NCBI GenBank assembly: GCA_008080925.1
Contig: VMDJ01000093.1
Coordinates: 1-25,933 of the forward strand
DNA: 25,933 nt
From: Gammaproteobacteria bacterium
Lineage (GTDB): Bacteria; Pseudomonadota; Gammaproteobacteria; Chromatiales; Chromatiaceae
Reading direction: 5' to 3'
How positions within the stretch are numbered: the first letter of the stretch is position 1; each line of letters opens with the position of its first letter. Shown here one piece after another: positions 14,973 through 22,188 of this stretch. Both the position numbers and the translations under genes were made by a program. The notes beneath the pieces were generated by a model. The model made no database searches and was not told where the DNA came from. It was given only the letters and a program-made list of their open reading frames with translations.

Positions 14973-16295
14973 ATGTCACGCGAAGGTAGTTTAGAAGCAC
15001 CAACAAGACACAACTTGGATTGGACTAATCCTGAGTTTTACAACGAAGACAAACTCTTCGATGAGCTTGAGCGTGTGTTTGATATTTGCCACGGTTGTCG
15101 CCGTTGCGTGAGCTTATGTGAATCTTTCCCAACATTGTTTGACTTGGTAGACGAGTCAGACACCATGGAAGTCGATGGCGTTAAGAAGGCCGATTACTGG
15201 AAGGTTGTCGATCAGTGTTACTTGTGTGACCTGTGTTTCCTAACCAAGTGTCCTTACGTGCCACCACATGAGTGGGATCTCGACTTCCCGCATTTGATGC
15301 TGCAAGCCAAAGCGGTCAAGTTTAAGAAAGAAGGCGCGAGTTTCCGCGACAAGACACTTTCGAGCACTGACACCTTAGGTAAGTTCGCGGGCATCCCTGT
15401 CGTTGCTGGTGTGGTTAACACCATGAACAACAATGGCGCCTTCCGCAGTGTTTTAGAAAGCACCTTTGGTGTGCATAAAAACGCCACCTTGCCAAAGTTC
15501 CACAGCAAGCCATTGCGTAAGCGCATTGCCGCTGATGATGGTGCAGGCGCTGAGCCAGCAGGTCCTACTACGGGTAAGGTCGCTCTGTTTGCTACCTGTT
15601 ATGGCAACAAAAACGATCCTCAATCCGGTGAAGACTTAGTTGCAGTCCTGCGTCACAACAACATTCCTGTCACCTTGGCAGATAAAGAAAAGTGCTGTGG
15701 CATGCCAAAGCTTGAGCTCGGTGATCTCGAGTCAGTCGCAGCAGCAAAAGAGGTGAATATTCCGGCATTGGCTAAGTTGGTTGATGAAGGTTGGGACATC
15801 ATGGCGCCAGTACCCTCTTGCGTATTGATGTTTAAACAAGAATTGCCATTGATGTTCCCGAACGATCCAGATGTGGCAAAGGTTCGCGATGCGATGTACG
15901 ACCCATTTGAGTACCTGATGCTTCGTCATAAGCACGGCAAGCTCAACACGGACTTCAATGGTGAAGTGGGTGTAGTCGCGTATCACGCAGCCTGTCACCA
16001 GCGTGTGCAGCGTATTGGACCTAAGACCCGTGAGTTCTTGGAACTGATTCCAAATACGAAGGTCGACATGATAGAGCGCTGCTCAGGCCACGATGGTACC
16101 TATGCGGTGAAAAAGGAGTTCCATGAGAATTCAATGAAGATCGCGCGCCCTGTCGTGAATCGAGTAAAGAAGGCAGAGCCAAACTATTACTCAAGTGACT
16201 GTGCGATGGCGGGTCACCAAATTGCTAACGGACTAGGCGATGGCAGTGAGCCAAAACACCCAATCACCTTAGCCCGAATTGCTTACGGTATTTAA
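14973..16295 (+). CDS. Fe-S oxidoreductase with two 4Fe-4S clusters and CCG domain (GlpC/HdrD-like)
   Basis: A 440-residue protein. Cys39, 42, 45, 49 (CHGCRRCVSLC) and Cys82, 85, 88, 93 (CYLCDLCFLTKCP) bind two [4Fe-4S] clusters. The C-terminal half has cysteine-rich CCG-type elements (EKCCGMPKLELGD, AACHQRVQRIG, CSGHDGTY, SSDCAMAGHQ) as in heterodisulfide reductase subunit D and GlpC. There is no membrane segment or flavin motif, so it is probably cytosolic. The earlier ATG at 14967 directly abuts AGGAAG, whereas the one at 14973 sits 6 bases after it, so 14973 is chosen. It lies between rubrerythrin and DUF3501, a combination found in many aerobic proteobacteria. Acting as electron donor to rubrerythrin is inference. 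Confidence 0.9.
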   Translation: MSREGSLEAPTRHNLDWTNPEFYNEDKLFDELERVFDICHGCRRCVSLCESFPTLFDLVDESDTMEVDGVKKADYWKVVDQCYLCDLCFLTKCPYVPPHEWDLDFPHLMLQAKAVKFKKEGASFRDKTLSSTDTLGKFAGIPVVAGVVNTMNNNGAFRSVLESTFGVHKNATLPKFHSKPLRKRIAADDGAGAEPAGPTTGKVALFATCYGNKNDPQSGEDLVAVLRHNNIPVTLADKEKCCGMPKLELGDLESVAAAKEVNIPALAKLVDEGWDIMAPVPSCVLMFKQELPLMFPNDPDVAKVRDAMYDPFEYLMLRHKHGKLNTDFNGEVGVVAYHAACHQRVQRIGPKTREFLELIPNTKVDMIERCSGHDGTYAVKKEFHENSMKIARPVVNRVKKAEPNYYSSDCAMAGHQIANGLGDGSEPKHPITLARIAYGI

Positions 16296-16316
16296 GCGAG
16301 ATAACTGGAGTTAACG

Positions 16317-16904
16317 ATGGAAAAACTAGCAAGAGAAGATTTATACACGTTAGAAAAGTACGCTGAGATGCGACCAGAATATCGCGCTCAGGTGATGGCC
16401 CATAAAAAGAATCGTCGCCTTCAAATTGGTCCAAACGTGAACTTGTATTTTGAAGATCGTTTGACCATGCAGTATCAGATTCAAGAGATGCTGCGTATCG
16501 AAAAGATTTTTGAGGCCGCAGGTATTCAAGAAGAGATAGATGCCTACAACCCGCTGATTCCAGATGGTCATAACTGGAAGGCAACCTTCATGGTTGAGTT
16601 CCCAGACCCAGAAGAGCGCAAAGTGGCACTGGCTAACTTGATTGGTATCGAGCGTCATGTGTGGATTCAGGTAGCTGACTTCGCGCGTGTGACACCCATC
16701 TCAGATGAAGATCTAGAGCGTGAAGATGAGACAAAAACCTCATCCGTTCACTTCATGCGTATTGAGCTTACGCCAGAAATGGTGGCAGCTGTTAAAGATG
16801 GCGCGTCGATTAGCATGGGTATCGATCACCCTAACTATGACTACGCCATGGAACCAATTCCCCAAAACATCAGAGATTCTCTAGCGGATGATCTGACTGT
16901 TTAA
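16317..16904 (+). CDS. DUF3501 family protein
   Basis: A 195-residue soluble protein of the DUF3501 family, recognised by its beginning (LAREDLYTLEKYAEMRPEYR), the RRLQIGPNVNLYFEDRLTMQYQIQEMLR segment (positions about 34-61) and the end HPNYDYAMEPIPQNIRDSLADDL. It has no cysteines, no signal peptide and no catalytic motif I know. Its function is not established; the family habitually follows an Fe-S/CCG oxidoreductase gene, as here with a 21-base gap and a GGAG ribosome site, which suggests a subunit or partner of that enzyme. An intrinsic terminator follows 23 bases after the stop, so this is the last gene of the operon. Confidence 0.88.
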   Translation: MEKLAREDLYTLEKYAEMRPEYRAQVMAHKKNRRLQIGPNVNLYFEDRLTMQYQIQEMLRIEKIFEAAGIQEEIDAYNPLIPDGHNWKATFMVEFPDPEERKVALANLIGIERHVWIQVADFARVTPISDEDLEREDETKTSSVHFMRIELTPEMVAAVKDGASISMGIDHPNYDYAMEPIPQNIRDSLADDLTV

Positions 16905-16927
16905 TTGTCCTAAAGCAGATGGATATT

Positions 16928-16951
16928 GCCGGCCCTCGGGCCGGCTTTTTT
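16928..16951 (+). terminator. Intrinsic terminator of the rubrerythrin operon
   Basis: A perfect stem GCCGGCC / GGCCGGC with a CTCG tetraloop (16928-16945), followed at once by six Ts. It is the strongest intrinsic terminator in the window and isolates the peroxide-response operon from the downstream hydrolase gene. Confidence 0.93.
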
Positions 16952-17032
16952 ATGTCTTGAAAAAAACTTTGATAACGCAAATATGGAAATTGAGCAGATA
17001 CTAAATCCAGTTATTTTGTCCTAGGTGGCAGC

Positions 17033-17827
17033 ATGAAAAAGTTATTGTTTTTAGTGAGCGCTTTTTTGTATTCCATAGGTGCTCATTCATATGAGTCATT
17101 GCACGAAATACAAACGACTCGAGGTGAATCACTTAAATATCTGTTCCTTGAAGGACAGGGTGATGTGCTCGCGAATGTTATTTTGTTTCCGGGAGGTCAT
17201 GGGCGAATTAAAGCCTCAGAAGATGGGCCAAAGGGGTTGAATGGAAACTTTTTGATTCGGACCAGAGGCCAAATGGCTGCTCAAGGTTTTAATGTAATTT
17301 CTGTGGATGCGCCTTCAGATAAACAACAGTCAGGAAAATTAGGAGGGATGTTCCAATCAGGTTTTCGCCGATCTACTGAGCATGCTTCAGATATTAGGGA
17401 TTTGATAAAGAAAATTAAGGAAGAAAATAGTCTACCCATATGGCTTGTCGGGACCAGTAGGGGAACTGAATCGGTAACAAATTTTGCTGTTCGTAATAGT
17501 GATCAAATACACGGCATTGTTTTGACATCGAGTATTGTTGAATCTAATCCATTGGGGTGGGGGTTGGCTGAATATGATTTGGAAGAAATCACAGTGCCAA
17601 CTTTATTTGTGCATCATGAGAAAGACGGTTGTGACAAAACACAAGCAAGTGGCATCCCAAGGATTGCAAAAAAACTTTCTAACGCACCATTGGTGGAAGT
17701 GAAGATTGTTACTGGCGGTAAAAAAGGAAAGCCTAAAAAGGTGTGTGGTGGAAAATCACACCATGGTTACTTAGGCGTTGAAGACAAAGTTGTTGGGATA
17801 ATGGCTTCGTTTATAAAGGAACATTAA
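17033..17827 (+). CDS. Exported alpha/beta hydrolase of unknown substrate
   Basis: A 264-residue protein with a signal peptide (cleavage near residue 19). The nucleophile elbow GTSRG places Ser142 as nucleophile; Asp198 (HHEKDGC) and His243 or His244 (SHHGY) are likely partners in the triad, and ILFPGGHGR near residue 50 forms the oxyanion region. Cys200 and Cys238 may form a disulfide. I cannot assign the substrate. The gene is AT-richer than its neighbours and uses ATA, AGA and AGG codons freely, and it sits alone between a terminator and a convergent gene, which suggests later acquisition. A GGTGG ribosome site precedes the ATG. It shares TTAA as double stop with the DsrE-like gene. Confidence 0.82.
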   Translation: MKKLLFLVSAFLYSIGAHSYESLHEIQTTRGESLKYLFLEGQGDVLANVILFPGGHGRIKASEDGPKGLNGNFLIRTRGQMAAQGFNVISVDAPSDKQQSGKLGGMFQSGFRRSTEHASDIRDLIKKIKEENSLPIWLVGTSRGTESVTNFAVRNSDQIHGIVLTSSIVESNPLGWGLAEYDLEEITVPTLFVHHEKDGCDKTQASGIPRIAKKLSNAPLVEVKIVTGGKKGKPKKVCGGKSHHGYLGVEDKVVGIMASFIKEH

Positions 17828-18357
17828 TCCGCAAAATCATCAATCACCACATACCCCAAAGCACGGTACTGATTGATTTGTGCAGGGCCTGACGGCGCGA
17901 CATCGACATAATCAGGGAAGTCTTCGGCTGTCATGCTGCGCCAACTGGCATGCACACCGCAAACATGTACGTGGATGTTCTTTTCGCCAAGATCTTTCAC
18001 GGTGTCGTGCAAGCTTTTGTACTTGATTTGATTCTTTTTGGTGAGTGCGAACTGCTCGCTACCATGTGACACCACAACGATATCGAGACCCGCAAATTTA
18101 GCGTGTAGCTTGTCGATCGCTTTTAGCAGCATGGGTTTAGTGGCGTACCAGCTATCACCGCCGGCTTCGACGATTTCGAAGACAACCCCTGGGGGTGCTT
18201 CGTTGAGCTCGAGTACGTCTTTGAGAGATTCAGCGAATGCTGAAGAGGAGAGCAGGGCTAGTAAAACTAGCCCTGTGAGAAAGGGGTGCTTAGAAGCCGC
18301 CGGTGTCGGTGAACAAGCCCACGCGCAAGTCTTGCGCGGTGTAAATTTCACGACCAT
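17824..18357 (-). CDS. Exported DsrE-like protein; start lies inside fabA
   Basis: A DsrE/DsrF-fold protein: DIVVVSHGSEQFAL, HDTVKDLGEKNIHVHVCGVH with a cysteine at the position typical of sulfur-relay homologues, and the ending INQYRALGYVVIDDF. A hydrophobic stretch LTGLVLLALLSSSAFA before AES is a signal peptide, so the protein should be periplasmic. There is no start codon between the fabA stop and this signal; the nearest in-frame starts are ATG at 18357 and GTG at 18351, both inside fabA in another frame (about 62-68 bases of overlap), with an ATG at 18375 also open. The resulting signal sequence is long (about 40 residues). Function unknown; the family often handles protein-bound sulfur. 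Confidence 0.72.
   Translation of the reverse strand: MVVKFTPRKTCAWACSPTPAASKHPFLTGLVLLALLSSSAFAESLKDVLELNEAPPGVVFEIVEAGGDSWYATKPMLLKAIDKLHAKFAGLDIVVVSHGSEQFALTKKNQIKYKSLHDTVKDLGEKNIHVHVCGVHASWRSMTAEDFPDYVDVAPSGPAQINQYRALGYVVIDDFAD
18253..18275 (-). other. Hairpin just after fabA, within the DsrE-like signal sequence
   Basis: A perfect 10-base-pair inverted repeat (CAGGGCTAGT / ACTAGCCCTG) with a 3-base loop. On the minus strand it begins 14 bases after the fabA stop and is followed by a pyrimidine-rich stretch rather than a clear T-run. The same bases encode the GLVLLA part of the DsrE-like signal peptide. It may be a fabA 3' hairpin or leaky terminator that limits the downstream gene. Confidence 0.65.
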
Positions 18358-18811
18358 CCACTTCCATACGTCCATCTGCGATACCTAATACGAGTTTGCG
18401 AGCGATTACACGCTTGATATCTAAATAGTAGGTTACTTTTTTCGCAGTGGGGAGTACCTGACCGGTGAATTTAACCTCACCAACTCCAAGGGCACGTCCG
18501 TGACCTGGATTACCTAACCAGGCGAGGTAGAAGCCAACACACTGCCACATAGCGTCCAAGCCCAAACAGCCTGGCATCACTGGATCGCCAGGGAAGTGGC
18601 AATCGAAGAACCAGAGGTCTGGAGTAATGTCGAGCTCAGCTTTGATCTGACCTTTGCCGTGCAAGCCGCCTTCGTCAGTGATCAAGTTGATGCGATCCAT
18701 CATCAGCATGTTAGGTACAGGTAGCTGTGCGTTACCTTCACCAAAAAGTTTGCCGTGACCACAATCCAGTAGTTCTTCACGGGTGTAGCTGTTCTGAGTT
18801 TGTTTTTCCAT
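18290..18811 (-). CDS. fabA: 3-hydroxydecanoyl-ACP dehydratase/isomerase
   Basis: Dehydrates 3-hydroxydecanoyl-ACP and isomerises the trans-2 product to cis-3, the branch point for unsaturated fatty acids. The 173-residue hot-dog-fold protein has the active-site segment FFDCHFPGDPVMPGCLGLDAMWQ, putting the catalytic His at residue 72 and Asp at 86 (70 and 84 in mature E. coli FabA). The length matches the family. fabB, the usual operon partner, is not adjacent; instead a DsrE-like gene overlaps the 3' end. proS lies 76 bases upstream on the same strand, and a promoter with a perfect -35 fits in that gap. The ribosome site is weak. Confidence 0.96.
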   Translation of the reverse strand: MEKQTQNSYTREELLDCGHGKLFGEGNAQLPVPNMLMMDRINLITDEGGLHGKGQIKAELDITPDLWFFDCHFPGDPVMPGCLGLDAMWQCVGFYLAWLGNPGHGRALGVGEVKFTGQVLPTAKKVTYYLDIKRVIARKLVLGIADGRMEVDGREIYTAQDLRVGLFTDTGGF

Positions 18812-18846
18812 GCTGTTACATCACTGTTTATATTGAATTGGGTGCG

Positions 18847-18875
18847 AGTGTCACTGTTGATGCTCGCGGTGTCAA
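18847..18875 (-). promoter_or_regulatory. Candidate fabA promoter
   Basis: On the minus strand, a perfect TTGACA -35 (18875-18870), a 17-base spacer, and GACACT (18852-18847) as a poor -10. This would start the transcript about 30 bases before the fabA ATG. I saw no clear FabR or FadR operator. Confidence 0.45.
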
Positions 18876-18887
18876 ATGGCTGCTAAA

Positions 18888-20621
18888 TCAAGCAGATGTT
18901 AGTTCTGCATTGATCTTATTGCGCAGTGTTTCAACGAAACCTTCGAGTGGCATCATCTCGTTATCGTCTGCGGTACGCGCGCGATACTCAACCTCACCGT
19001 TATCTAAGCTGCGATCACCAATAACTACACGATGTGGAATACCAATCAATTCGCAGTCGGCAAACATGACACCTGGTCGGGCATCACGATCATCAAACAA
19101 CACATCAATGCCGGCATGTTTCAGTTCGTTGTAGAGCTTTTCAGCAGCTTCACGAACCCGCTCAGACTTCTTCATGTTCATGGGGATTAAGGTCACTTGG
19201 AATGGCGCCATCGCGGTTGGCCAAACAATGCCGTTGTCATCATGGTGTTGCTCAATTGCAGCACCTACAACGCGAGATACACCAATGCCATAACAACCCA
19301 TGGTGGTAACAATAGATTTACCGTTTTCATCTAACACAGTGCAGTTCAGCTTTTCGCTGTAGGTCTGGCCTAATTGGAAGATGTGACCCACTTCGATACC
19401 GCGTGCGATAGTGATCTTACCTTTACCACATGGGCTTGGGTCGCCTTCGATGACGTTGCGTAGATCAACGATCTCGCCAAGCTCAACATCACGACCCCAG
19501 TTAAGGCCGAAGAAGTGCTTGCCATCTTTATTGGCACCGGCTGAGAAGTCGTTAGCGACGGCAGCAGCACGATCGACTAGGACTGGCATGTTTAAACCAA
19601 CAGGGCCAAGTGAGCCTGGGCCTGCACCAATCGCAGCACGAATTTCTTCTTCGGTCGCCATTTGGATCGGGTCAGTCAATAGTGGGTGCTTAGCTGCTTT
19701 GATTTCATTTAGCTCGTGATCACCACGCATGATGATGGCAACAAGCTGGGCATCAGCCTCTTCATTTGCGCGAACGATCAGTGTTTTTACGGTGCGTTCA
19801 ATCGGTTGTTTGAATTGCTCAACAATCTCATCAATCGTTTTTGCGTTTGGTGTATCAACGGTGCGCATCTCTTCGCTAGCCGCATCGGCTTGCGCTTTAG
19901 GCGCGAGTGCTTCAGCAAGTTCAACGTTAGCGGCGTAATCACTTTCGGTTGAGAAGGCGATGGCATCTTCGCCGGCATCGGCAAGTACGTGGAACTCGTG
20001 TGAGGCGTTACCGCCGATGCTGCCGGTATCTGCAGCGACTGGACGATAGTTCAAACCACACCGCTCAAAGACTGCGCAGTAAGCTGCGTGCATGGCATCG
20101 TAGGTTTCTTGCAGTGATTCAGCATTCGCGTGGAATGAGTACGCATCTTTCATCAAGAACTCACGTGCGCGCATCACGCCAAAACGTGGGCGACGCTCAT
20201 CACGGAATTTAGTTTGAATTTGATAAAAGTTGATCGGTAGTTGTTTGTAACTGCTGAGCTCATTGCGTGCTAGATCCGTAATGATCTCTTCGTGAGTTGG
20301 GCCAAAGCAGAAGTCACGACCATGGCGATCTTGCAGGCGAAGAAGTTCAGCGCCGTATTTTTGCCAGCGACCGGACTCTTCCCATAACTCAGCAGGTTGA
20401 ACCGCAGGCATCAGTACTTCGAGCGCACCAGCTTTGTTCATCTCGTCACGCACAATCGCTTCGACTTTTCGCAGCACGCGAAGGCCGAGTGGCATCCAGG
20501 TGTAAAGACCGGCCGCGAGTTTGCGGATCAGGCCCGCACGCATCATGAGCTGATGGCTAGGAATCTGCGCGTCGGCAGGAACTTCTTTCAGGGTTTGCAG
20601 CGGGAATTGAGAGGTACGCAT
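18888..20621 (-). CDS. proS: Prolyl-tRNA synthetase, bacterial type with editing insert
   Basis: Charges tRNA-Pro. The 577-residue length matches the long bacterial form. The class II motifs are visible: GLYTWMPLGLRVLRKVEAI near residue 38 (motif 1 area), FRDERRPRFGVMRAREFLMKDAYSF (motif 2, about 138-162) and GCYGIGVSRVVGAAIEQHHD (motif 3, about 440-460). Between motifs 2 and 3, roughly residues 225-405, lies the editing insert (TVKTLIVRANEEADAQLVAIIMRGDHELNE) that clears mischarged Ala-tRNA-Pro. The C-terminal anticodon-binding domain begins near VTLIPMNMK and has the DDRDARPGVMFADCELIGIP segment. The gene starts with ATG behind a poor ribosome site, just downstream of an 8-base inverted repeat. 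Confidence 0.97.
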   Translation of the reverse strand: MRTSQFPLQTLKEVPADAQIPSHQLMMRAGLIRKLAAGLYTWMPLGLRVLRKVEAIVRDEMNKAGALEVLMPAVQPAELWEESGRWQKYGAELLRLQDRHGRDFCFGPTHEEIITDLARNELSSYKQLPINFYQIQTKFRDERRPRFGVMRAREFLMKDAYSFHANAESLQETYDAMHAAYCAVFERCGLNYRPVAADTGSIGGNASHEFHVLADAGEDAIAFSTESDYAANVELAEALAPKAQADAASEEMRTVDTPNAKTIDEIVEQFKQPIERTVKTLIVRANEEADAQLVAIIMRGDHELNEIKAAKHPLLTDPIQMATEEEIRAAIGAGPGSLGPVGLNMPVLVDRAAAVANDFSAGANKDGKHFFGLNWGRDVELGEIVDLRNVIEGDPSPCGKGKITIARGIEVGHIFQLGQTYSEKLNCTVLDENGKSIVTTMGCYGIGVSRVVGAAIEQHHDDNGIVWPTAMAPFQVTLIPMNMKKSERVREAAEKLYNELKHAGIDVLFDDRDARPGVMFADCELIGIPHRVVIGDRSLDNGEVEYRARTADDNEMMPLEGFVETLRNKINAELTSA

Positions 20622-20631
20622 GAATAGAGAT

Positions 20632-20655
20632 CGGTTTGTGAGTTACAACAAACCG
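20632..20655 (-). repeat. Inverted repeat in the proS leader
   Basis: Perfect 8-base arms CGGTTTGT / ACAAACCG around an 8-base loop, centred about 22 bases before the proS ATG. It could fold in the proS leader RNA close to the initiation region or serve as an operator. There is no T-run on the minus strand. Confidence 0.5.
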
Positions 20656-20692
20656 TAATTCTATCAAGCGTCGGGGCTTTTGGGGCTGTGAC

Positions 20693-21004
20693 TTACAGAG
20701 CGCCGATTGAGCGGAAATACGGGAACCAAAAGCCAATCAGGCCAGCAAGTACGAGCAAATCAGCACGCATGCGGGTGCGGTGCATAGCGGTGATCTCGGG
20801 CTCGCGCTCAATCATAAAGACGCGATTCATCAGCGCATCGAGTGCGAGAACAAAAATTAGCATCACAGTGACAGATGGGGTGATGTAAGCGGTGAAAATA
20901 CCAATGCCCTCAGGCTTCATGTCCGCAAAGAACGCCATGGGATAGCACAAGATACTCAAAACGAGCAGACCAATTCGAACGAGGCCAAGTTGTTTCAAAA
21001 GCAT
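20693..21004 (-). CDS. Small inner-membrane protein of unknown function
   Basis: A 103-residue protein with about three hydrophobic segments: residues 9-26 (VRIGLLVLSILCYPMAFF), 34-58 (FTAYITPSVTVMLIFVLALDAL) and 83-98 (LLVLAGLIGFWFPYF). Between the second and third is a polar loop with Arg and Glu (NRVFMIEREPEITAMHRTRMRA). I do not recognise the family. The ATG has a GGAAGA ribosome site and the coding sequence is continuous, so it is likely real. It lies upstream of proS on the same strand with a 71-base gap, and is divergent from the 99-residue gene across 69 bases. Confidence 0.7.
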   Translation of the reverse strand: MLLKQLGLVRIGLLVLSILCYPMAFFADMKPEGIGIFTAYITPSVTVMLIFVLALDALMNRVFMIEREPEITAMHRTRMRADLLVLAGLIGFWFPYFRSIGAL

Positions 21005-21037
21005 ACGGATCTTCCGGTGACGTGTTGGTGTGTGACT

Positions 21038-21062
21038 GTTACTCTAATGAAAAAAGAGTAAC
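21038..21062. repeat. Inverted repeat between two small divergent genes
   Basis: Perfect 8-base arms GTTACTCT / AGAGTAAC with a 9-base A-rich loop, in the 69-base gap between the small membrane protein gene and the 99-residue gene. Position and symmetry suit an operator acting on both directions, or an RNA hairpin 11 bases before the plus-strand start. Confidence 0.5.
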
Positions 21063-21073
21063 CCGAATTTCCA

Positions 21074-21373
21074 ATGACTGCATTGCCAGAAGAACTGATA
21101 AGCCAATTGTGTGACCTAATCACGCGTTTGCGAGAAGAGTCTGCGGCGTATCAAGAGAATCATGAAGATGGTCAGCTTTGGTACAACCGAGGCTATGCCA
21201 ATGGCATGGTTAAAGGCTTGGTTGAGCTGCTTGCCGATCAGCAGCCTTGTGGTCAATCGCTAGATGATGAGGCAGATCTTCAAGGTCACGAGGTGATGGC
21301 CTGGGGCCAGGCATATCGTCATGGTGAGCAGATGGGTTACAAAGAAACATTCGAGATAGCGGGGCAGAAGTAA
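21074..21373 (+). CDS. Conserved-looking hypothetical protein upstream of xthA
   Basis: A 99-residue acidic soluble protein, mostly helical by appearance (LPEELISQLCDLITRLREE), with a tyrosine/glycine-rich centre (LWYNRGYANGMVKGLVELL) and a similar glycine-tyrosine patch near the end (AYRHGEQMGYKETF). I do not recognise a domain. There is no signal peptide or metal-binding cluster; it has two cysteines (13 and 59). The stop overlaps the xthA start by one base (TAATG), which strongly suggests it is translated and coupled to exonuclease III. It has no strong ribosome site. A role linked to xthA expression or DNA repair would be speculation. Confidence 0.72.
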   Translation: MTALPEELISQLCDLITRLREESAAYQENHEDGQLWYNRGYANGMVKGLVELLADQQPCGQSLDDEADLQGHEVMAWGQAYRHGEQMGYKETFEIAGQK

Positions 21374-22188
21374 TGCGCATAGTGTCTTTTAATATCAATG
21401 GCGTGCGGGCGCGTCCACATCAACTCGAAGCACTTCGCGATACCTACGACCCTGATGTAATTGGTCTGCAAGAAACCAAGGTAAACGATCCTGATTTCCC
21501 GCTCGAGATGATTCAAGAGATGGGCTACCACGTTCGTTTTTACGGGCAGAAGTCGCACTATGGTGTGGCTTTGTTATCAAAAGAAGAGCCGGTTGATGCA
21601 ATCTTGGGTTTGCCGAGCGATGACGATGACGCGCAACGCCGATTAATTACTGGTACTTACAAAACTCCAAAGGGTGAGCAGCTCACGGTGATTAATGGTT
21701 ACTTCCCGCAAGGTGAAAGCCGTGACCATGAAACTAAGTTTCCTCACAAAAAGCGTTTTTACGAAGAGCTACAAGCGTTACTCGAATCACAGTATTCAGC
21801 TGATCAAGCTTTGATGGTGATCGGTGATGTAAATATCGCGCCACAAGATGCTGACATTGGTATCGGTGATAGCAACATGAAGCGTTGGCTGCGTGATGGT
21901 AAGTGCAGCTTCTTGCCAGAAGAACGCGAGTGGTTTGAGCGTCTGCAAGGTTGGGGTCTGCATGACACCTTCCGCACGGTGCATCCATCGGTTGATAACG
22001 TATTTAGCTGGTTCGATTACCGTAGCAAAGGCTTTGATGCCGATCCGAAGCGAGGCTTACGTATCGATGTATTGTTGGCAACGGCCATGCTAAATGACAA
22101 AGTCAAAGATGCCGGTGTTGCTTACGATTTGCGTGGTATGGAAAAGCCATCTGATCACGCACCGATCTGGGTTGATCTGGATATTTAA
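21373..22188 (+). CDS. xthA: Exodeoxyribonuclease III
   Basis: The main AP endonuclease and 3'-repair exonuclease of gammaproteobacteria. The 271-residue protein follows E. coli ExoIII along its whole length: MRIVSFNINGVRARPHQLEA, GLQETKV with the metal-binding Glu34, INGYFPQGESRDH, GDVNIAPQDADIGIG (catalytic Asp and Asn), GKCSFLPEEREW, FSWFDYRSKGFD, GLRIDVLLA, and PSDHAPIW with the catalytic His. It is coupled to the upstream 99-residue gene by TAATG. It ends tail to tail with mtaB, sharing TTAA as double stop codon. Confidence 0.97.
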   Translation: MRIVSFNINGVRARPHQLEALRDTYDPDVIGLQETKVNDPDFPLEMIQEMGYHVRFYGQKSHYGVALLSKEEPVDAILGLPSDDDDAQRRLITGTYKTPKGEQLTVINGYFPQGESRDHETKFPHKKRFYEELQALLESQYSADQALMVIGDVNIAPQDADIGIGDSNMKRWLRDGKCSFLPEEREWFERLQGWGLHDTFRTVHPSVDNVFSWFDYRSKGFDADPKRGLRIDVLLATAMLNDKVKDAGVAYDLRGMEKPSDHAPIWVDLDI

